Source of the DNA: Arenicola marina
Lineage: Eukaryota > Annelida > Polychaeta > Arenicolidae
NCBI GenBank assembly: GCA_964019135.1
Contig: OZ025249.1
Span: forward strand, 8,544,039-8,608,038
Direction of reading: 5' to 3'
Length of the DNA stretch: 64,000 bases
This document shows positions 1 through 12,501 of this stretch, one piece after another. Every line of letters starts with the position of its first letter. The first letter of the stretch is position 1. Both the position numbers and the translations under genes were made by a program. Below the pieces are notes generated by a model. The model saw nothing but the letters and a program-made list of their open reading frames with translations. It searched no databases and had not been told where the DNA came from.

Positions 1-170
1 GGGGGGGGGGGGGGGGGGTACCCCACTGAATCTCGAATCCCCGAGAATTAGGGAGGGCAATATCGAATCTCCAAGATTATGACTTGTTAAAGCTGGGCGC
101 GAATCTCCAAGAAATTCTGGATGCCAATCGCGGAGATCAGAAAAGGTATCCCGCCCCCCCCCCCCCCACC
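1..170. repeat. Poly-G start and short degenerate repeats
   Basis: The window opens with about 18 consecutive G. After that come three or four loosely repeated copies of a motif like cgaatctccaaga up to about 115, and a poly-C run near 155-167. No coding potential is apparent. It is probably the edge of a dispersed repeat. Confidence 0.4.
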
Positions 171-2051
171 TGCTTGGGAAGGTAACGATAAGGATACGAA
201 GATATATCATATCAGGACACGAGGATATATCATATCAGAGTCCTTTACATTATTGCAACTTGACGTTTAACCCGCAGTTCACCTGTTCACGGAAAGCACA
301 TTGACTTACTACATATTCTCTGGTGTCTTACCTGTCTTTTGCCGCCATGTTGCCTATTTAATTAGCCTTCGGGAGGAGGGGTGGGGCTAGGGTGGCTATG
401 TATATTTACTGAACCGTTTCAACTGTCCATTCACCTCTGACCATGATGCAGTATCTCTGTCTTCGTTTTGCTCTCTTTACTTCCTGCTGTTCCATCAAGT
501 GCAATGACCTCATGCTATGAATGCTGCTCTAACTTATCGTTGGCGTAACTACCATTGAATACGCTATGCGTCCCGTTTTTCAGGGGCCATTTTTGACGTC
601 AAAATGACCCCCTGACCCTCCTCTTTTCGCGGTTGTCAGTCTTCGTTGACTTTCTTTGAGGCCGGCTACGCCACTGCTCATGTCGGGACCCAACATTTTA
701 CGACATAACGTACCATAACTACTAAACGATATGTCAGACCATCTGCATATAATCTCAATAACAGTGGCTAGAGCCAGAAGGCATTCGTAGCCGCATTCGA
801 GTAGTTAAATGACGTACCCACGACAATATTGGAACAGTGCACGAGGATTGAAAAGACGGAAAGAAACATTGGCTGGATTAGCAGTGTAACTTATTAGTGT
901 TATCTCCATAGTATATTTCTAGCTTGTCCTGTCGACAACAACTACTTCTCCAATTGGAGGACATAATACACATGCTAGTGACCTCCTTTATTACGGTAGT
1001 AAAACGCGTCCATTACAACATCCAGATACACATGTTAGTAATTTGCTTTCGCCACAGGAATGTGCATGTTATTCCTCTCCGAATGAGCGTAATATTGCGG
1101 ATCCAGGAGGGGTATCACCGGGAGGTACCAAGGGCACTCCCCGCCATTTTGTTTAGACTGCATTCCCGTCTCGCGAAGAGGTTTTCTGTAACCCCCCCAC
1201 CCGCTTCCCTCGCTTGTTGCAATCCTGGACCCCCCTTGTCGAGGCATGGCACTTAAATACAAATAACCCGTAATCAGAGAGGCTTAATAGTTCTAGTTCC
1301 AAAAGGTTACAGAAAACTGAGACAAGGAACAGAAAAAAGCGCCTGCAGAGAAAGCTGAATGGAACTGTTTAAAAACAGGAACTGTGGGGGGTATTACGTC
1401 AGCCAATCATTCCTATTAAGAACCTGTGTGGAAGACAGATAGCATGGCTTCAAAAGGAGACGTAAAGAAACCACTCAAAAGTCAATTAAAAGTTAAAGTA
1501 GATATGGGCAAAAAGAGAAAAGGGAAATTTTATGGCTCGCGTCCTGCGGGGGACCTGTATTTAGTAGATCAGCGGCATGGTTTAATGATAACGTGAACTG
1601 ACGGACGGTGGCGGCGGTGGTGGGTTGGAGGTAGACACGGGAAGGCGACGCCGAACGCACAAGGGACTGGGGGGGGGGGGGGTGCCGGCGGGGGAGGGGT
1701 GGGGGCATGGGGGCAACTATGAGACCAGGAATTGAGATCGTGTGTGGGTGGAGGGTGGTGTGTGGAAAGAGAGGGTAAATCATTTCAGAGTGCATATTTT
1801 CTTTCAACCTGTCCTAACCCACTTCAATCTGCACATATATGAGTCAAGCCTACCCCCCACCCCCCTCCCCCGCCTGTCTACCTCTCACCCTGCCATTCAA
1901 CGGACATTAGTGCAGCTTAAGAGCTTCAATGGTGAGCGACGGGTTAACACAGTGTTGCGCAATCGCTGCCGACACCGGGACCAAAAGATACTAGCCACAG
2001 GGTGGTCAGTATATTTTAAGACGCTGTTGGTAGGATTCCATTCTCCCAGCG
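171..2051. other. Unassigned DNA, no gene recognised
   Basis: I recognise no protein motif, RNA gene or repeat family. Open frames here are short (the longest is about 150 codons at 1742-2212, running into the SINE) and look random in composition. A run of about 13 G lies near 1670-1682, inside a G-rich stretch (1660-1710). Confidence 0.4.
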
Positions 2052-2212
2052 GGACCCTCCGTGATCGAGTGGTAGAACCCTCGACCGCAGATCAATATGT
2101 GTTCAAAACCCCGTCCGGGTGCTCTGATCTTACGCATATTTCATCCAAATCGTTCTTTGTCCTCGGAGGTTCCTTGGCTTCATTTAACCTTCGTGGGCAC
2201 AAACGGAACTAA
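2052..2212 (+). mobile_element. tRNA-derived SINE, family B copy
   Basis: The head (2052-2120) is tRNA-like: an A-box-like stretch around cgtgatcgagtggtag, then ctcgaccgcagatcaatatg and a B-box-like region around gttcaaaacccc. The body carries ttcatcc, tccttggcttcatttaac and gtgggcacaaacgg. The same order of blocks appears on the opposite strand at about 23700-23879 (tactcgaccgcagatcaata, ttcatcctt, tttcttggcccgatttagc, tgtgcacaaaagtgg). That defines a dispersed family of about 165 bp. This copy is diverged. A degraded tRNA gene alone would not explain the shared body. Confidence 0.65.
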
Positions 2213-2661
2213 AAGCAAAAGAATATAATCGTTTCATTTCATTTCCACTCTCCCAGCAGAGGGCACTCGTCCATGACATCACGTGCCACACGTAACTGGT
2301 AACCATCCTCCTAGCGGGTGACCTCTATGACCTTGGGGTCACGAAGGGTTTCCGCCGGCTGTTCCTGTGCAATTTTGCTTTTCGATGATGAATTTAGAAA
2401 GTATATATACATTCCGATTGATGGGCTTATAACTTGATTTACAATTACATAGGGCTGTCGAGTGTCATGCGGAAGATAGACAGGAAATAGTTATAATAGC
2501 AAATAGATTATCTTCGTGATATTGACCAGCCGCCGGCACCCGTTCAACCTGCGAGCCCCCCCCCCCCCTCCCCCCACACACACACACATACACTCACCCC
2601 ACCGCACCGCATCGCCTTCTGCCACCCACCCACGCCAATGTGGAGAGTGTAACACACCGGG
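2213..2661. other. Unassigned spacer with poly-C and (CA)n
   Basis: No gene is recognised. A C-run (about 2558-2570) is followed by a short CA microsatellite (2576-2590). The stretch leads directly into the 25-bp array. Confidence 0.4.
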
Positions 2662-4345
2662 AGAGCCCCTGAACCTCCCTGGGCCGGGTGCCCCTGAACC
2701 TCCCTCGGCCCGGTGCCCCTGAACCTCCCTGGGCCGGGTGCCCCTGAACCTCCCTGGGCCAGGTGCCCCTGAACCTCCCTCGGCCCGGTGCCCCTGAACC
2801 TCCCTGGGCCCGGTGCCCCTGAACCTCCCTGGGCCGGGTGCCCCTGAACCTCCCTGGGCCAGGTGCCCCTGAACCTCCCTGGGCCAGGTACCCCAGAACC
2901 TTTCCGGGCCAGGTGCCCCTGAACCTCCTTGGGCCCGGTGCCCCTGAACCTCCCGGGGCCAGGTGCCCCTGAACATCCCTGGGCCCGGTGCCCCTGAACC
3001 TCCCCGGGCCCGGTGCCCCTGAACCTCCCTGGACCCGGTGCCCCTGAACCTCCCGGGGCCAGGTGCCCCTGAACCTCCCTGGGCCGGGTGCCCCAGAACC
3101 TCCCTGAGCCGGGTGCCCCTGAACCTCCCTGGGCCGGGTGCCCCAGAACCTCCCTGAGCCGGGTGCCCCTGAACCTACCCGGGCCAGGTGCCCCTGAACC
3201 TAGCTGTGCTCAGTGCCCCTGAACCTCCCTGGGCCGGGTGCCCCAGAACCTCCCTGGGCCGGGTGCCCCAGCCTCATCTGGGCCAGGTGCCCCTGAACCT
3301 CCCTGGGCCGGGTGCCCCTGGACCTCCCTGGGCCGGGTGCCCCTGAACCTCCCTGGGCCGGGTGCCCCTGAACCTCCCTGGGCCAAGTACCCCAGAACCT
3401 CCCTGGGCCCAGTGCCCCAGAACTTCCCTGGGCCCAGTGCCCCTGGACCTCCCTGGGCCGGGTGCCCCTGAACCTCCCCGGGCCCGGGACCCCTGAATCT
3501 CCCCGGGCCAGGTGCCCCAGAACCTCCCTGGGCCCGGTGCTCCTGAACCTCCCCGGGCCAGGTGCCTCAGCCTCTCTCGGGCCAGGTGCCCCTGAACCTT
3601 CCCGGGCCAGGTGCCCCTGAACCTCCCCGGGCCAGGTGCCCCTGAACCTCCCTGGGCCAGGTACCCCGAACCTTTCCGGGCCAGGTACCCCGAACCTTTC
3701 CGGGCCAGGTGCCCCTGAACCTCCTTGGGCCCGGTGCCCCTGAACCTCCCTGGGCCGGGTGCCTCAGAACCTCCCCGGGCCGGGTGCCCAAGAACCTCCC
3801 CGGGCCAGGTGCCCCTGAACCTCCCTGGGCCGGGTGCCTCAGAACCTCCCCGGGCCCGGTGCCCCTGAACCTCCCTGGGCCAGGTGCCCCTGAACCTCCC
3901 TGGGCCAGGTGCCCCTGAACCTCCCTGGGCCAGGTGCCCCTGAACCTCCCTGGGCCGGGTGCCCCTGAACCTCCCTGGGCCAGGTGCCCCTGAACCTCCC
4001 TGGGCCGGGTGCCCCTGAACCTCCCTGGGCCGGGTGCCCCTGAACCTCCCTGGGCCGGGTGCCCCTGAACCTCCCCGGCCAGGTGCCCCTGAACCTCCCC
4101 GGACCCGGTGCCCCTGAACCTCCCTGGGCCGGGTGCCCCAGAACCTCCCTGGGCCCGGTGCCCCAGAACCTTCCCGGGCCGGGTGCCTCAGCCTCTCTCG
4201 GGCCACGTGCCCCTCAACCTTCCATGGGCCAGGTGCCCCTGAACCTCCCCGGGCCAGGTGGCCCTGAACCTTCCCGGGCCGGGTGCCCCTGAACCTCCCT
4301 GGGCCCGGTGCCCCAGAACCTCCCTGGGCCCGGTGCTCCAACCCT
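2662..4345. repeat. 25-bp minisatellite, about 67 units
   Basis: Tandem units of 25 bp with core gaacctccctgggc followed by c/gggtgcccct. Point variants recur (gggccg versus gggcca; ctgaacc versus cagaacc; gcctcagcctc). Because 25 is not a multiple of 3, each frame cycles through three units and gives a 25-residue Gly/Pro/Arg-rich periodic peptide. The unit lacks stops, so frames stay open for up to 465 codons on the minus strand (3274-4671). I read these frames as a by-product of the repeat, not genes: several overlapping frames are open, no start context stands out, and the composition is purely that of the repeat. The minus strand is G-rich with closely spaced GGG tracts. Confidence 0.93.
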
Positions 4346-5544
4346 GCGGTCCGGTTTGTAACGGACGAATATGAAGTCTCGGGCTTTCCAGCGCGCAATT
4401 TCAAGCTCATGTGACGTAAATGGATATTTATGGCTGGCCCATAGGTAGTTTTGCGGCAAGGCGCAGATAATTTTAATATAACCATGCGTGCACACACCCC
4501 CCATGGAGAGGGATTGAGTGGCAGTGGGTGGGGGTGGCCCGCCCGTCGGTCAGTATCTGTAGCTAGGTGGTGTGGACCGACCTGCCCGCTTAGTTCTAAC
4601 GGTAACTTGGCCGCCGACGACTCCAAGCTGCCCACTGTAATATAAGCAGAATGCTGCACTTTGGTCGTCATGGAGTTTCACCGAAAATGACATGAGACCT
4701 CTTGATTTCTTTACTTCTAGACGCCGACGCTAGTTAGTAATTGTTGACTTTTTGTTGCGTATATTGCTATTTTCGCAGACCTCGGATAAGTTCTGATAAG
4801 TTTACTAATTTTCGAGTAAAATTACATTTTATGTTTTGTTGAAAAACGCTCTGGAACTGTAGATGGTGATAATAATATGAATGAGAATAATTTGTGTGAA
4901 GTCTAAGCTGGTATCATATAGCGTCACCATGACGTCACCTCTGGTAATAATCGTCAAAAATCGGAAAGAAATTACAAAAATGCGTACGTGGCATCATATT
5001 GTAGGGAAGGTGGTCCCTCGTATAGCTGGATAATAACAATAATACGTTCTTATCTTACTTCCGGTTCCAGGGGTGACTTCCCATGTAAAAGCCCTCCATC
5101 TCTCATCACAGGAAAAATGTTTTGTTGCGTATTTCGTCAAACAGTACCAAGCCACAGTGCTTACCATATGGAATTCAAGCAAGAAATGACGTCCCAGGAT
5201 TTTTTTGAAATTTTCCCTATTCTGAAAGATACAGATTTGTGGTGCTAGCAGGGGATCCCACGGCGTCTTATTCAAGCCATCACTCTATGGTTGCAGCGGT
5301 AAATGGATAATCCTGACTGAAGTAAACATGGTGACACAACCCTGTTACTTTTCGGTATATAGTTGAAAGTGTTCAACATGGGGTCCTATGGAGAAAGACA
5401 AACTTCCTTCAATATGACCTACTTCCGTTTGGGCGATTTCACTTTGCATTACCATGGTGGGAGATGTGAACGAATAAAAAGAGGCTTAGGGCCCACGGCG
5501 AACGCGTATCGCAATTCCGTTTCGATGCAAACGGAATATTTGCC

Positions 5545-5640
5545 AAGTGATAAAGTATAAAGATTTCTGCTAAATTAGAAAATATGTTCAAAATCGGAAA
5601 TAAAACAAGCTAGAGCTGAGATATTTGCGTCTAATGTTAG
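5545..5640 (+). repeat. Diverged direct repeat, copy 1
   Basis: Contains gataaagtata, then ctaaattagaaaa and caagctagagctg in the same order and spacing as the copy at 6210-6306. The flanking starts (gccaagtgataaag versus gcctaatgataaag) also match. The origin is unknown: an old local duplication or two copies of a dispersed repeat. Confidence 0.6.
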
Positions 5641-6209
5641 GGAAAATACATCTCCAGATAACTAGTAAAAGAAAAACATGTTTGACTTCTTCCTTCTTGC
5701 TGCAGTGTCCTGTCTACGTCCGCTCGTTTTTCATGTATCCGCAACGATGAAGTATAGCAATTTTCGGTAATTTCGTCAAGTCATATCTGACGGGCTGCTG
5801 CTTCTACCGCCGTGCTGGTCAACGTTTTGGGTTGTGGAGCAAAACTCTTGCGTCTTATTATTTGAACTTTGCCGTGCGTCATGCTATGACATCCCAATGA
5901 CGCGTTGGCGTCAAGGCTTTACAAAGGCCATTAGTCGGTATTTCGTCATAGCTACTCACGGTTTGTTTGACGTTGTATCTTATATCCAGAGACAAGTGTT
6001 GCCGTGCGTAACTTTTTTTGCGGTACCGAAACGTGTGCGTCAAAAATGACGTCCAAGTTTATGTTACACGACGAAGTTGTAAAATCGTTTCCTTTTCACC
6101 TAATCACTGTAAGGTAAAATGAAAAGTTAGAAGCCAGTTTGCGTCATTTGGTAAGCATCAGTGACGTCATTTAACGTCACGTTGACATTTCCATGGCAGC
6201 GGAACTTTG

Positions 6210-6306
6210 CCTAATGATAAAGTATACAGATCCTGACCAAATTAGAAAAATCGTCAAAAATCACATAAGCAAGCTAGAGCTGTGGTCTTTGCGGTACATG
6301 ATAGGA
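6210..6306 (+). repeat. Diverged direct repeat, copy 2
   Basis: Partner of the segment at 5545-5640, offset about 665 bp. Shared blocks are gataaagtat, aaattagaaaaat and gcaagctagagctg. A related piece, aatcgtcaaaaatcgg, occurs at about 4947-4963. Confidence 0.6.
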
Positions 6307-6423
6307 GTGAACTATCGCTAAAAATGTTATATAATAATGGACACAGTTTGCTCAGTTTTCAGATAGTATCAGCCTATGTAAACACTTACATTCCAAATTT
6401 AGTTTAAAGTTTTTTAAATACAG

Positions 6424-6741
6424 TTGAGGTGGCCTGGGCTGGGCAGGGCTGAGGTGGCATGGGCTGGAAAGGGATTGGCAAGGTATCATTGGATTGGCGA
6501 ATCTATCCCCTGGAACGATCGGCCTGCGTGTATATCAGAGCGGAGATGCAGGGGGTAGGGGGTGGGGAGGGGGCGGGGCTCGGGGTCTAAAATATGACAC
6601 TGCCCGATACACCTGAGGCACTAGACCATCGAGGGACTTTGGAGCGGTCCCGTAATAGCAGTAGCATTGAGATGCATTGGGCCACGTGTACATAATTGGC
6701 TGACTTCTCGGATGATAAATTTGATCAATCGGACCCTCTCG
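6424..6741 (+). mobile_element. Dispersed element, left copy, with candidate TSD
   Basis: This ~318-bp segment is the reverse complement of 8432-8726. Shared blocks include ttgaggtggcctggg, a G-rich run, atgacactgcccgatacacc, aggcactagaccatcgaggg, aattggctgacttctcgg and ccctctcg. It is flanked by similar direct repeats: ttttttaaatacag at 6410-6423 and ttttttacttttaaatacag at 6742-6761. These look like a target-site duplication in which one side has gained a few bases. Both arms carry the same segment but only this one has such flanks, so it is better read as a discrete insertion than as the arm of a larger palindrome. The element class is not recognised. Confidence 0.6.
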
Positions 6742-6761
6742 TTTTTTACTTTTAAATACAG

Positions 6762-8431
6762 ACGCCCCTGTTTAAGTGTTGAGTTTTTAATGCAATCACT
6801 AGTTTATGTGTTTGCTGTTTACTGACGTTTAATATCAACGCTATTTTGTAGTTGTTGACTGTTTGTGACCTTTTTAATAGGGCCAACTAATGCTATTGAC
6901 TGTATATTTTATTTTTATTGCCAAAAATAGGTAATACGTGCTGACTGGTTGTTGACTTTTCAAAACCGGCACTATTTCTTATTTGGTGATTTTCTCAACT
7001 GCAACGTTCGCTACTGTGCTGAGAGGGAACCGAACCTCTTGGTCATTATTGCCAAATCAGCACTCACCGCTCAAAAGCTATTGGAAAGGCGACGAAACGG
7101 CGTGGCCAGCAGTACGTTCCACAGGGGCTGCCACTTTAGTCCACTCACGGATTTAGTCTCCGCTAATAGTCCGGGGCATAATTAAGTTGAAAGATACACC
7201 ATGACTCATGAATTGCAGGTTCCCACTGTTTTGTTGTACGCAGGCCGGTTATCCATAATTCGTATTTTCTGTGGCGTCTTGTTGATCACATATAATCGCA
7301 AGAAAAACAAGAATAGCTGGACACCCCCCACCCCCCACCTGCGCAACCTAGTGTCGCTATTTTTCTTTCATCTAGTACATGATGTCAAAAATGAATATTT
7401 ATGAGTTGCATAATGAGTTGCAGAATCATTAAATTATCGTGTTTTTATGGGCCTCTCTATCATATTACAGTTTAAGCAGTTGCTACGGATACCTTAGACC
7501 AACAAGAGGTCACGTTTGCTCTTATATATTCTTTTATTTTTCTTAGCATGGGGTCTTTAAACCCGCTTTGCACTTAACATTCAACCCTGGTGGTAATAAT
7601 CCTGTTATGCTGACTGGAACATTTCAAGCTTTTTGATCACGTTCGCTTCTGTCCAGCATATAACGTGTCTTCAACCCAAGTCCTTCACTCAGAAAGGGTA
7701 ATTCCCCGTCAAATCGGGATTGATTGGGTCCAAATCTCATGATAAACCACATATTTACCCACGATACAGGGGTGGAGGAGATAGAGGGGCTGGGGGGGGG
7801 GGGGGGGGTACGCCTATCATCTTATATTGTCTGGTTATACTTGCCTCAAATTTTATCTGGTACAAAGTTGGTCCAATTTGCTTTTGTTCTTTTGTTTCTT
7901 CAAAAAAGGAAACCTCTCATTCTTCAGCTCTGGGGGTGATAAAAGTTTCCGTCGGAAGCCCATTTCTTCGCGCTCTGTCATGTATGAAGATCCGTCTTCA
8001 TATCCCTCTAATTTCCTCGCACCCCCGGAGATCCGGGACCCCTCCTATTTGTCTCCAGCGCGTCGCGGAGCGGCAATTCTCCTCCATATATTCATTTTCT
8101 CATTTGCAAAAGCAGATGCCGGGGCAGATCGAAGGCAAATTTGATTGCTAGCGAGATAAAGGCAACTATATAAGGACCATGCATCTATTCTTGGTCGGCT
8201 TCGACAGCCTATTTCCCAGTAGCCCTCAATTCCAGTGACCTTGCCCCGTGACCTTGAGCCCCATGATAGATACTCGGTCGAATCACATCATATATTACCA
8301 GTTGCACCCCCCCCCCCACACCGTCCGGGGTATGACAGCCAGCAATGTGTTCGGGGCGCCCCATCCCTTCTCCCTGCCCCACACATACGGCCTTTATCAA
8401 GTGCTTCCCGGCCACGCCCCGAAGGAGACTC
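6762..8431. other. Unassigned DNA between inverted copies
   Basis: No gene is recognised. A poly-G run of about 16 lies near 7793-7808. Overlapping frames at 7720-8151 have no recognisable domain. Confidence 0.4.
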
Positions 8432-8726
8432 AACGAGAGGGTCAGATTGATCAAATTTATCATCCGAGAAGTCAGCCAATTATGTACACGTGACCCGATG
8501 CATCTCAATGCCACTGCTATTACGCGACCGCTCCGTTTGAAAGTCCCTCGATGGTCTAGTGCCTCAGGTGTATCGGGCAGTGTCATATTTTAGACCCCGA
8601 ACCCCCCCCCCACCCCCTACCCCTCCATCTTCCTTCTGGTATACACACAGGCCGATTGTTCCAGGGGGTAGGTTCGCCAATCCACTTATACCCTGTCAAG
8701 CCCTGTCCAGCCCAGGCCACCTCAAC
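8432..8726 (-). mobile_element. Dispersed element, right copy (inverted)
   Basis: Reverse complement of 6424-6741, with small indels in the G/C-rich middle (poly-C at about 8603-8612). On the outer side it passes without a break into the ccaggccaccc-type minisatellite at 8700-8950. The family's 5' part may therefore include that minisatellite, with the left copy truncated after a few units. I could not find a target-site duplication around this copy. Confidence 0.6.
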
Positions 8727-8950
8727 CCTGCCCTGCCCGGCCCAGCCTAGGCCAACTCAGCCCTGCCTAGGCCACCTTAGGCCATCCCAACCCAGGCCAC
8801 CCAGGCTATCCCAATACAGGCCATCCCAGCCTATCCCAGCCCAGGCCACCCAGCCCAGCCCAGGCCACCCAGGCCATCTCAGCCCAGGCCACCCAGCCTA
8901 TCCCATCCCAGGCCACCCAGCCAGCCCAGGCCACCCCAGTACTGCCCTGC
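8700..8950. repeat. Irregular ccaggccaccc minisatellite
   Basis: Short, irregular units built from cccaggccaccc, cccagcc and tatcccag (about 10-20 bp). A few degenerate units in inverted orientation are present at 6424-6475. Open frames through it are repeat by-products. Confidence 0.8.
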
Positions 8951-9466
8951 CCTGCCCTCCACGTCACGACAGAGACAAAAAAGAAAAACAAGAGCGCCGA
9001 ATTCATCCTTAATGTAGGTGTCATATAAATCTTGTTGCCATAGCAACCATTATTTCTAATGCATATCAGCCATATTTCAATAATCGGAAGTATACGAATT
9101 CTCAAAACGGTTTGCGATTACTAATGTGTCAACGTCCTTTCAATATTTTTCCGAACATATGAGCAGCTCCGAGAAAAAGGACAACCAACACCCTAATGGG
9201 GCTGGCCGACCTATGCTAAGTCCTCTAGCAGCCGAAGCAGGTATAAAGGAGGCGAGTCGAGACAAGCGACACAGGCTAAAGACATCGGGGAAATGTCGGT
9301 GAATCGATTTACAATGTACGAACACCCTTACGGGTTAGATGTCACGTCACTGGTGGAGTCACTCTGGGCGAGGTGGACGTTTTGTACTTGTTTGGAAGCA
9401 CAAAACAACAAAGCAAACCGCTGCACGGTCAACAAGTCTGGGAGGTCGTTGGCGTCAGCTTCAGAG
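8951..9466. other. Unassigned spacer
   Basis: No gene, RNA or repeat is recognised between the minisatellite and the MITE. Confidence 0.35.
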
Positions 9467-9877
9467 TATTAAAGTTGCATGTTGAGTTCTTTCCCGCCAA
9501 AACTAAGCCCAGGCGAAATTTATATCAAAATCTGCAGAAAACTCGATTGTTCCATTCCATACATTCAGAAACCTGATAAACCTCGCCGTTTCGGCTGTGG
9601 TGTGGCAAACGTGTCTAGCCCGCGACACCACAGCACTCTGTCGCGGCACTGCTACTTATAACAAAGCATCGCGAAGCACACAAACTGATGACGTTTACCA
9701 CTGAAATGAAATTTGTGGTAAATTGATATCACGGGCAAGGCTAATAGACACTATTTGGCAGTCTGGCATGGGTGGAGGTTAGACAAAACCAATCTTGAAT
9801 GATTCAAGGACTGATTCTTATTTGTATTTTGACCTCTATAGTTTTGGCGGGAAAGAGCTCCACATGCAACTTTAATA
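9467..9877 (+). mobile_element. MITE with ~35-bp terminal inverted repeats
   Basis: The left end (9469 onward) begins ttaaagttgcatgttgag and continues ttctttcccgccaaaact. The right end (9840-9875) is its inverted complement with about two mismatches. TA flanks both ends, and the outermost TTAA is also symmetrical. Target duplication could therefore be TA (Tc1/mariner type) or TTAA (piggyBac type); the sequence alone does not decide. The interior (for example aaacctgataaacctcgccg, ggcaaacgtgtc) recurs in a second, inverted copy at about 41615-41856. No transposase is encoded, so the element is non-autonomous. Confidence 0.8.
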
Positions 9878-12501
9878 TGACTCCTTTAAAGTATCACTTT
9901 ACTACAGCTTTGGCTTTGGCTTAGAAAGCGGCACTCATGTTGCACAGTGATGTCAGGTGTCTTTATATATATATATATGAGGGAGAGAGAGAGAGATATA
10001 TATGACTGTCAACTGTTTGTCGAAGTCATGTTATATATATATGTGGATCATATGGATCATGTGTTTCCTATGATGTCCATTAATTATAGTTCATGGAATT
10101 CTTTGTATCACGAAGTAACGTGGCACAACTGTGTATCGCTGGCTTTGTGTCAGTGTCGTTTTACCCATAATGTTTATTACAATAAAATCCATCCCACAGC
10201 CCAATGTGCCATAAATATCGGGGCAAATTAATACAAGCGGGGGAATCGAGATAAATTTGCCACAACGAGATTAAACGACACATACGAATGAATTTGGTCG
10301 AACACGTCAGCAGTTGACGAAATTATTCTCAGCAAAGGTCCATTATGGTGAAATATAATTATGGAATATTTATGAGAAACATACAGCGAAGGGAATTGTT
10401 TAGCATGAAAACACAATTCCTACTCGGCGGTGACGGCATTTGTGTCGTTAGCTTGTCGCAGCCCGCAGTGTTGGTTGGAAGGAGCGGCCTTTGTAGGTGG
10501 ACAGAGTTGATCTCTATCTGAAGTCGGTCGGGGAGTCACACGGACAACACGTAATACTATTCCATGTCCCAGACAAAGAGTCTCTGGTATTGGCGGCAGC
10601 CCATGGAAGGGGCCGAGAGTGTCCGACAGAGCGAAAAGGCGCCTTACAAGTCCCTTAAGTTAATAACTGCTAGCTGGGCCCGTTAATTGACACGCTAGCG
10701 TCGTTGCTTCGTGGGACCCCGAGCCCGAGAAGAGGGGAGGGAAGAGGAAGGCAAGACGGAACAGCCGCAGTGCGAAGCCATTACTTTCCGCGGTGCGCGG
10801 GACGAATACGGCTCCGCGAGTGACCACTGCGCAAAGGACACCGCATCGTCACTTCCGGCCAAACCCGGAGTAATTGGTGGCGACATCTGGTGAGCACACT
10901 GAATACGTAAGAGGCTGATCGAAACCGACATCAAGTCTAAACAGTTGTGCCATTTCGTGTACCACTCCACTCCTTCCCCCCCAGAGACCTCTCCCAGCGG
11001 CATGTTTTCACTGCCCTTTGAGCTTTGTTTTGTGGGGTGGGACTTGGCAGACGGACAGAGCCCCAAGGCGATAATGGGGGGAAAGGACGCTTTATTATAT
11101 GCCAACAATGAAGGACATGGAAAGTTGTGTAGACAAGTGTCAAATGTGCGATGAAGGATGGATGAAACCATAGATGTACCACATTCAAACCCATACGAAT
11201 AAAGGAGAAGAACGTTCTGGAAGAAAAGCAACGTAGGAGATGCTAAAATACCTACTCAAGTCAAATCCTTAACCCACATTTGATAAAAAACATGTGATAA
11301 AAAATAGGCGCTTGCTCTCGTGCTTCAAAAAAACTTTTCGAGTTGGTGTAGCAAATGAAGATTTAGGAGAGAAACAAGTGAATATTTCATATCTCTAAAA
11401 ATCAACAGACTATCCTTAACGTAATCCACACATGAGGTAAACATATATTTTCTGCCAATATAGTGTAAATGCCAACATGTTGGTCAACCCCACCTTGTTG
11501 TAGCATTTCAGCAGAACCACTTATTGCAAGCCCGGACCCGCCAATGCATTCCTAATGACTTTGTATCCGAATTTAATGCAACTATTAATTGCTGTTTGAC
11601 TGTGTTTGACCTGATCTGTGTCCCTTCAGTCCACCGAGGCGCATAACTGACGCGACAAAACAGGAACGCCCTGCGACTATGAAGATGCTCGTATGGAAAT
11701 AGCCCACATATTGTGTGTGAAACGCTGAAAGTAAACTGTTTGCTAATACATCATGTGTAGTTAGTTGCCAGACAGTGCAACTCGAACTCGAACTCGTTGT
11801 TTCAAGGAAAAGGTCATACTTCTACTGACATCATTTGGGAAGGGATGGGAGGGGGGGGGGGGGGGCGGGGGCAAGGGGTATTTGAATTTTTTTTTATTTT
11901 TTTTTTATTTCACCCCGTGAACTGGGACGGAGAAAAATAATTCTTCGTGAACTGGAAATGGGGTATTACCGACCGCCGTGATCAAGGATTTTCATTAATC
12001 GTAAACTGGGAATTTTGATATTAAATAACCGTGAATCGGGAAATCGTCAAAGCAGTATCGTGTACCCGCCTTTCCATGGTTTTAATTCATCGTGACCTGG
12101 GAAGAAAGAAATTTATTCTTCGTGATCTGGGAACACGACCTCCCCCCCTTGCCCCCCCCCCCGCACCCCCCCCCCGACAATTTTATCGGCCCTGGAGTGA
12201 AATATGCGTCGACATTTGTGCGTATAACGGTCGTTTTCTTCCATGTTAGGACGAACTTTTTTCAAAGCGATGATGCGTAGGATTCAAGCTTTGTCCATTA
12301 GTCCATGTCGTCGGCTCTAACATGGCAGATGGACCTAGGTGACTGTGTGCAATGGCCCTGCGTCATTGGCCATGGAGTGTTAACTGACGATGCTCACCGA
12401 CTATGATGTACCGTGGGCACAGGACCTACATGATGAGCACGCAGGGCGCCCACTGTTTGTAGCGCTTGTGCCTTTGCCCTGCTCCTCGCTTATATAAGAG
12501 G
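9878..12501. other. Unassigned DNA, no gene recognised
   Basis: Holds TA and GA microsatellites (9964-10005), a poly-G/poly-T stretch (11849-11912) and poly-C runs near 12145-12175. The 178-codon minus frame at 10695-11231 overlaps other open frames and matches no family I know. A tggtggcgacatctggtg motif at about 10875 faintly recalls a primer-binding site but nothing else supports an LTR element. Confidence 0.35.

Larger units (their letters stand above)
4346..6409. other. Unassigned DNA, AT-richer
   Basis: No gene is recognised. The stretch contains many TGACGT/ACGTCA motifs (for example about 4930-4940, 5186, 6036-6050 and 6160-6182). It also holds two diverged copies of one segment, listed separately. 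Confidence 0.4.

Noticed and set aside
3274-4671. 465-codon minus-strand Gly/Pro/Arg-rich frame (collagen- or elastin-like appearance)
   Set aside because: It is the 25-bp minisatellite read in a stop-free direction. Other frames over the same DNA are also open, and there is no G-X-Y periodicity of three.
10860-10895. Possible primer-binding site (tggtggcgacatctggtg) of an LTR retrotransposon
   Set aside because: No paired LTRs, polypurine tract or gag/pol-like sequence is recognised nearby. A short resemblance is not enough to call a fossil.
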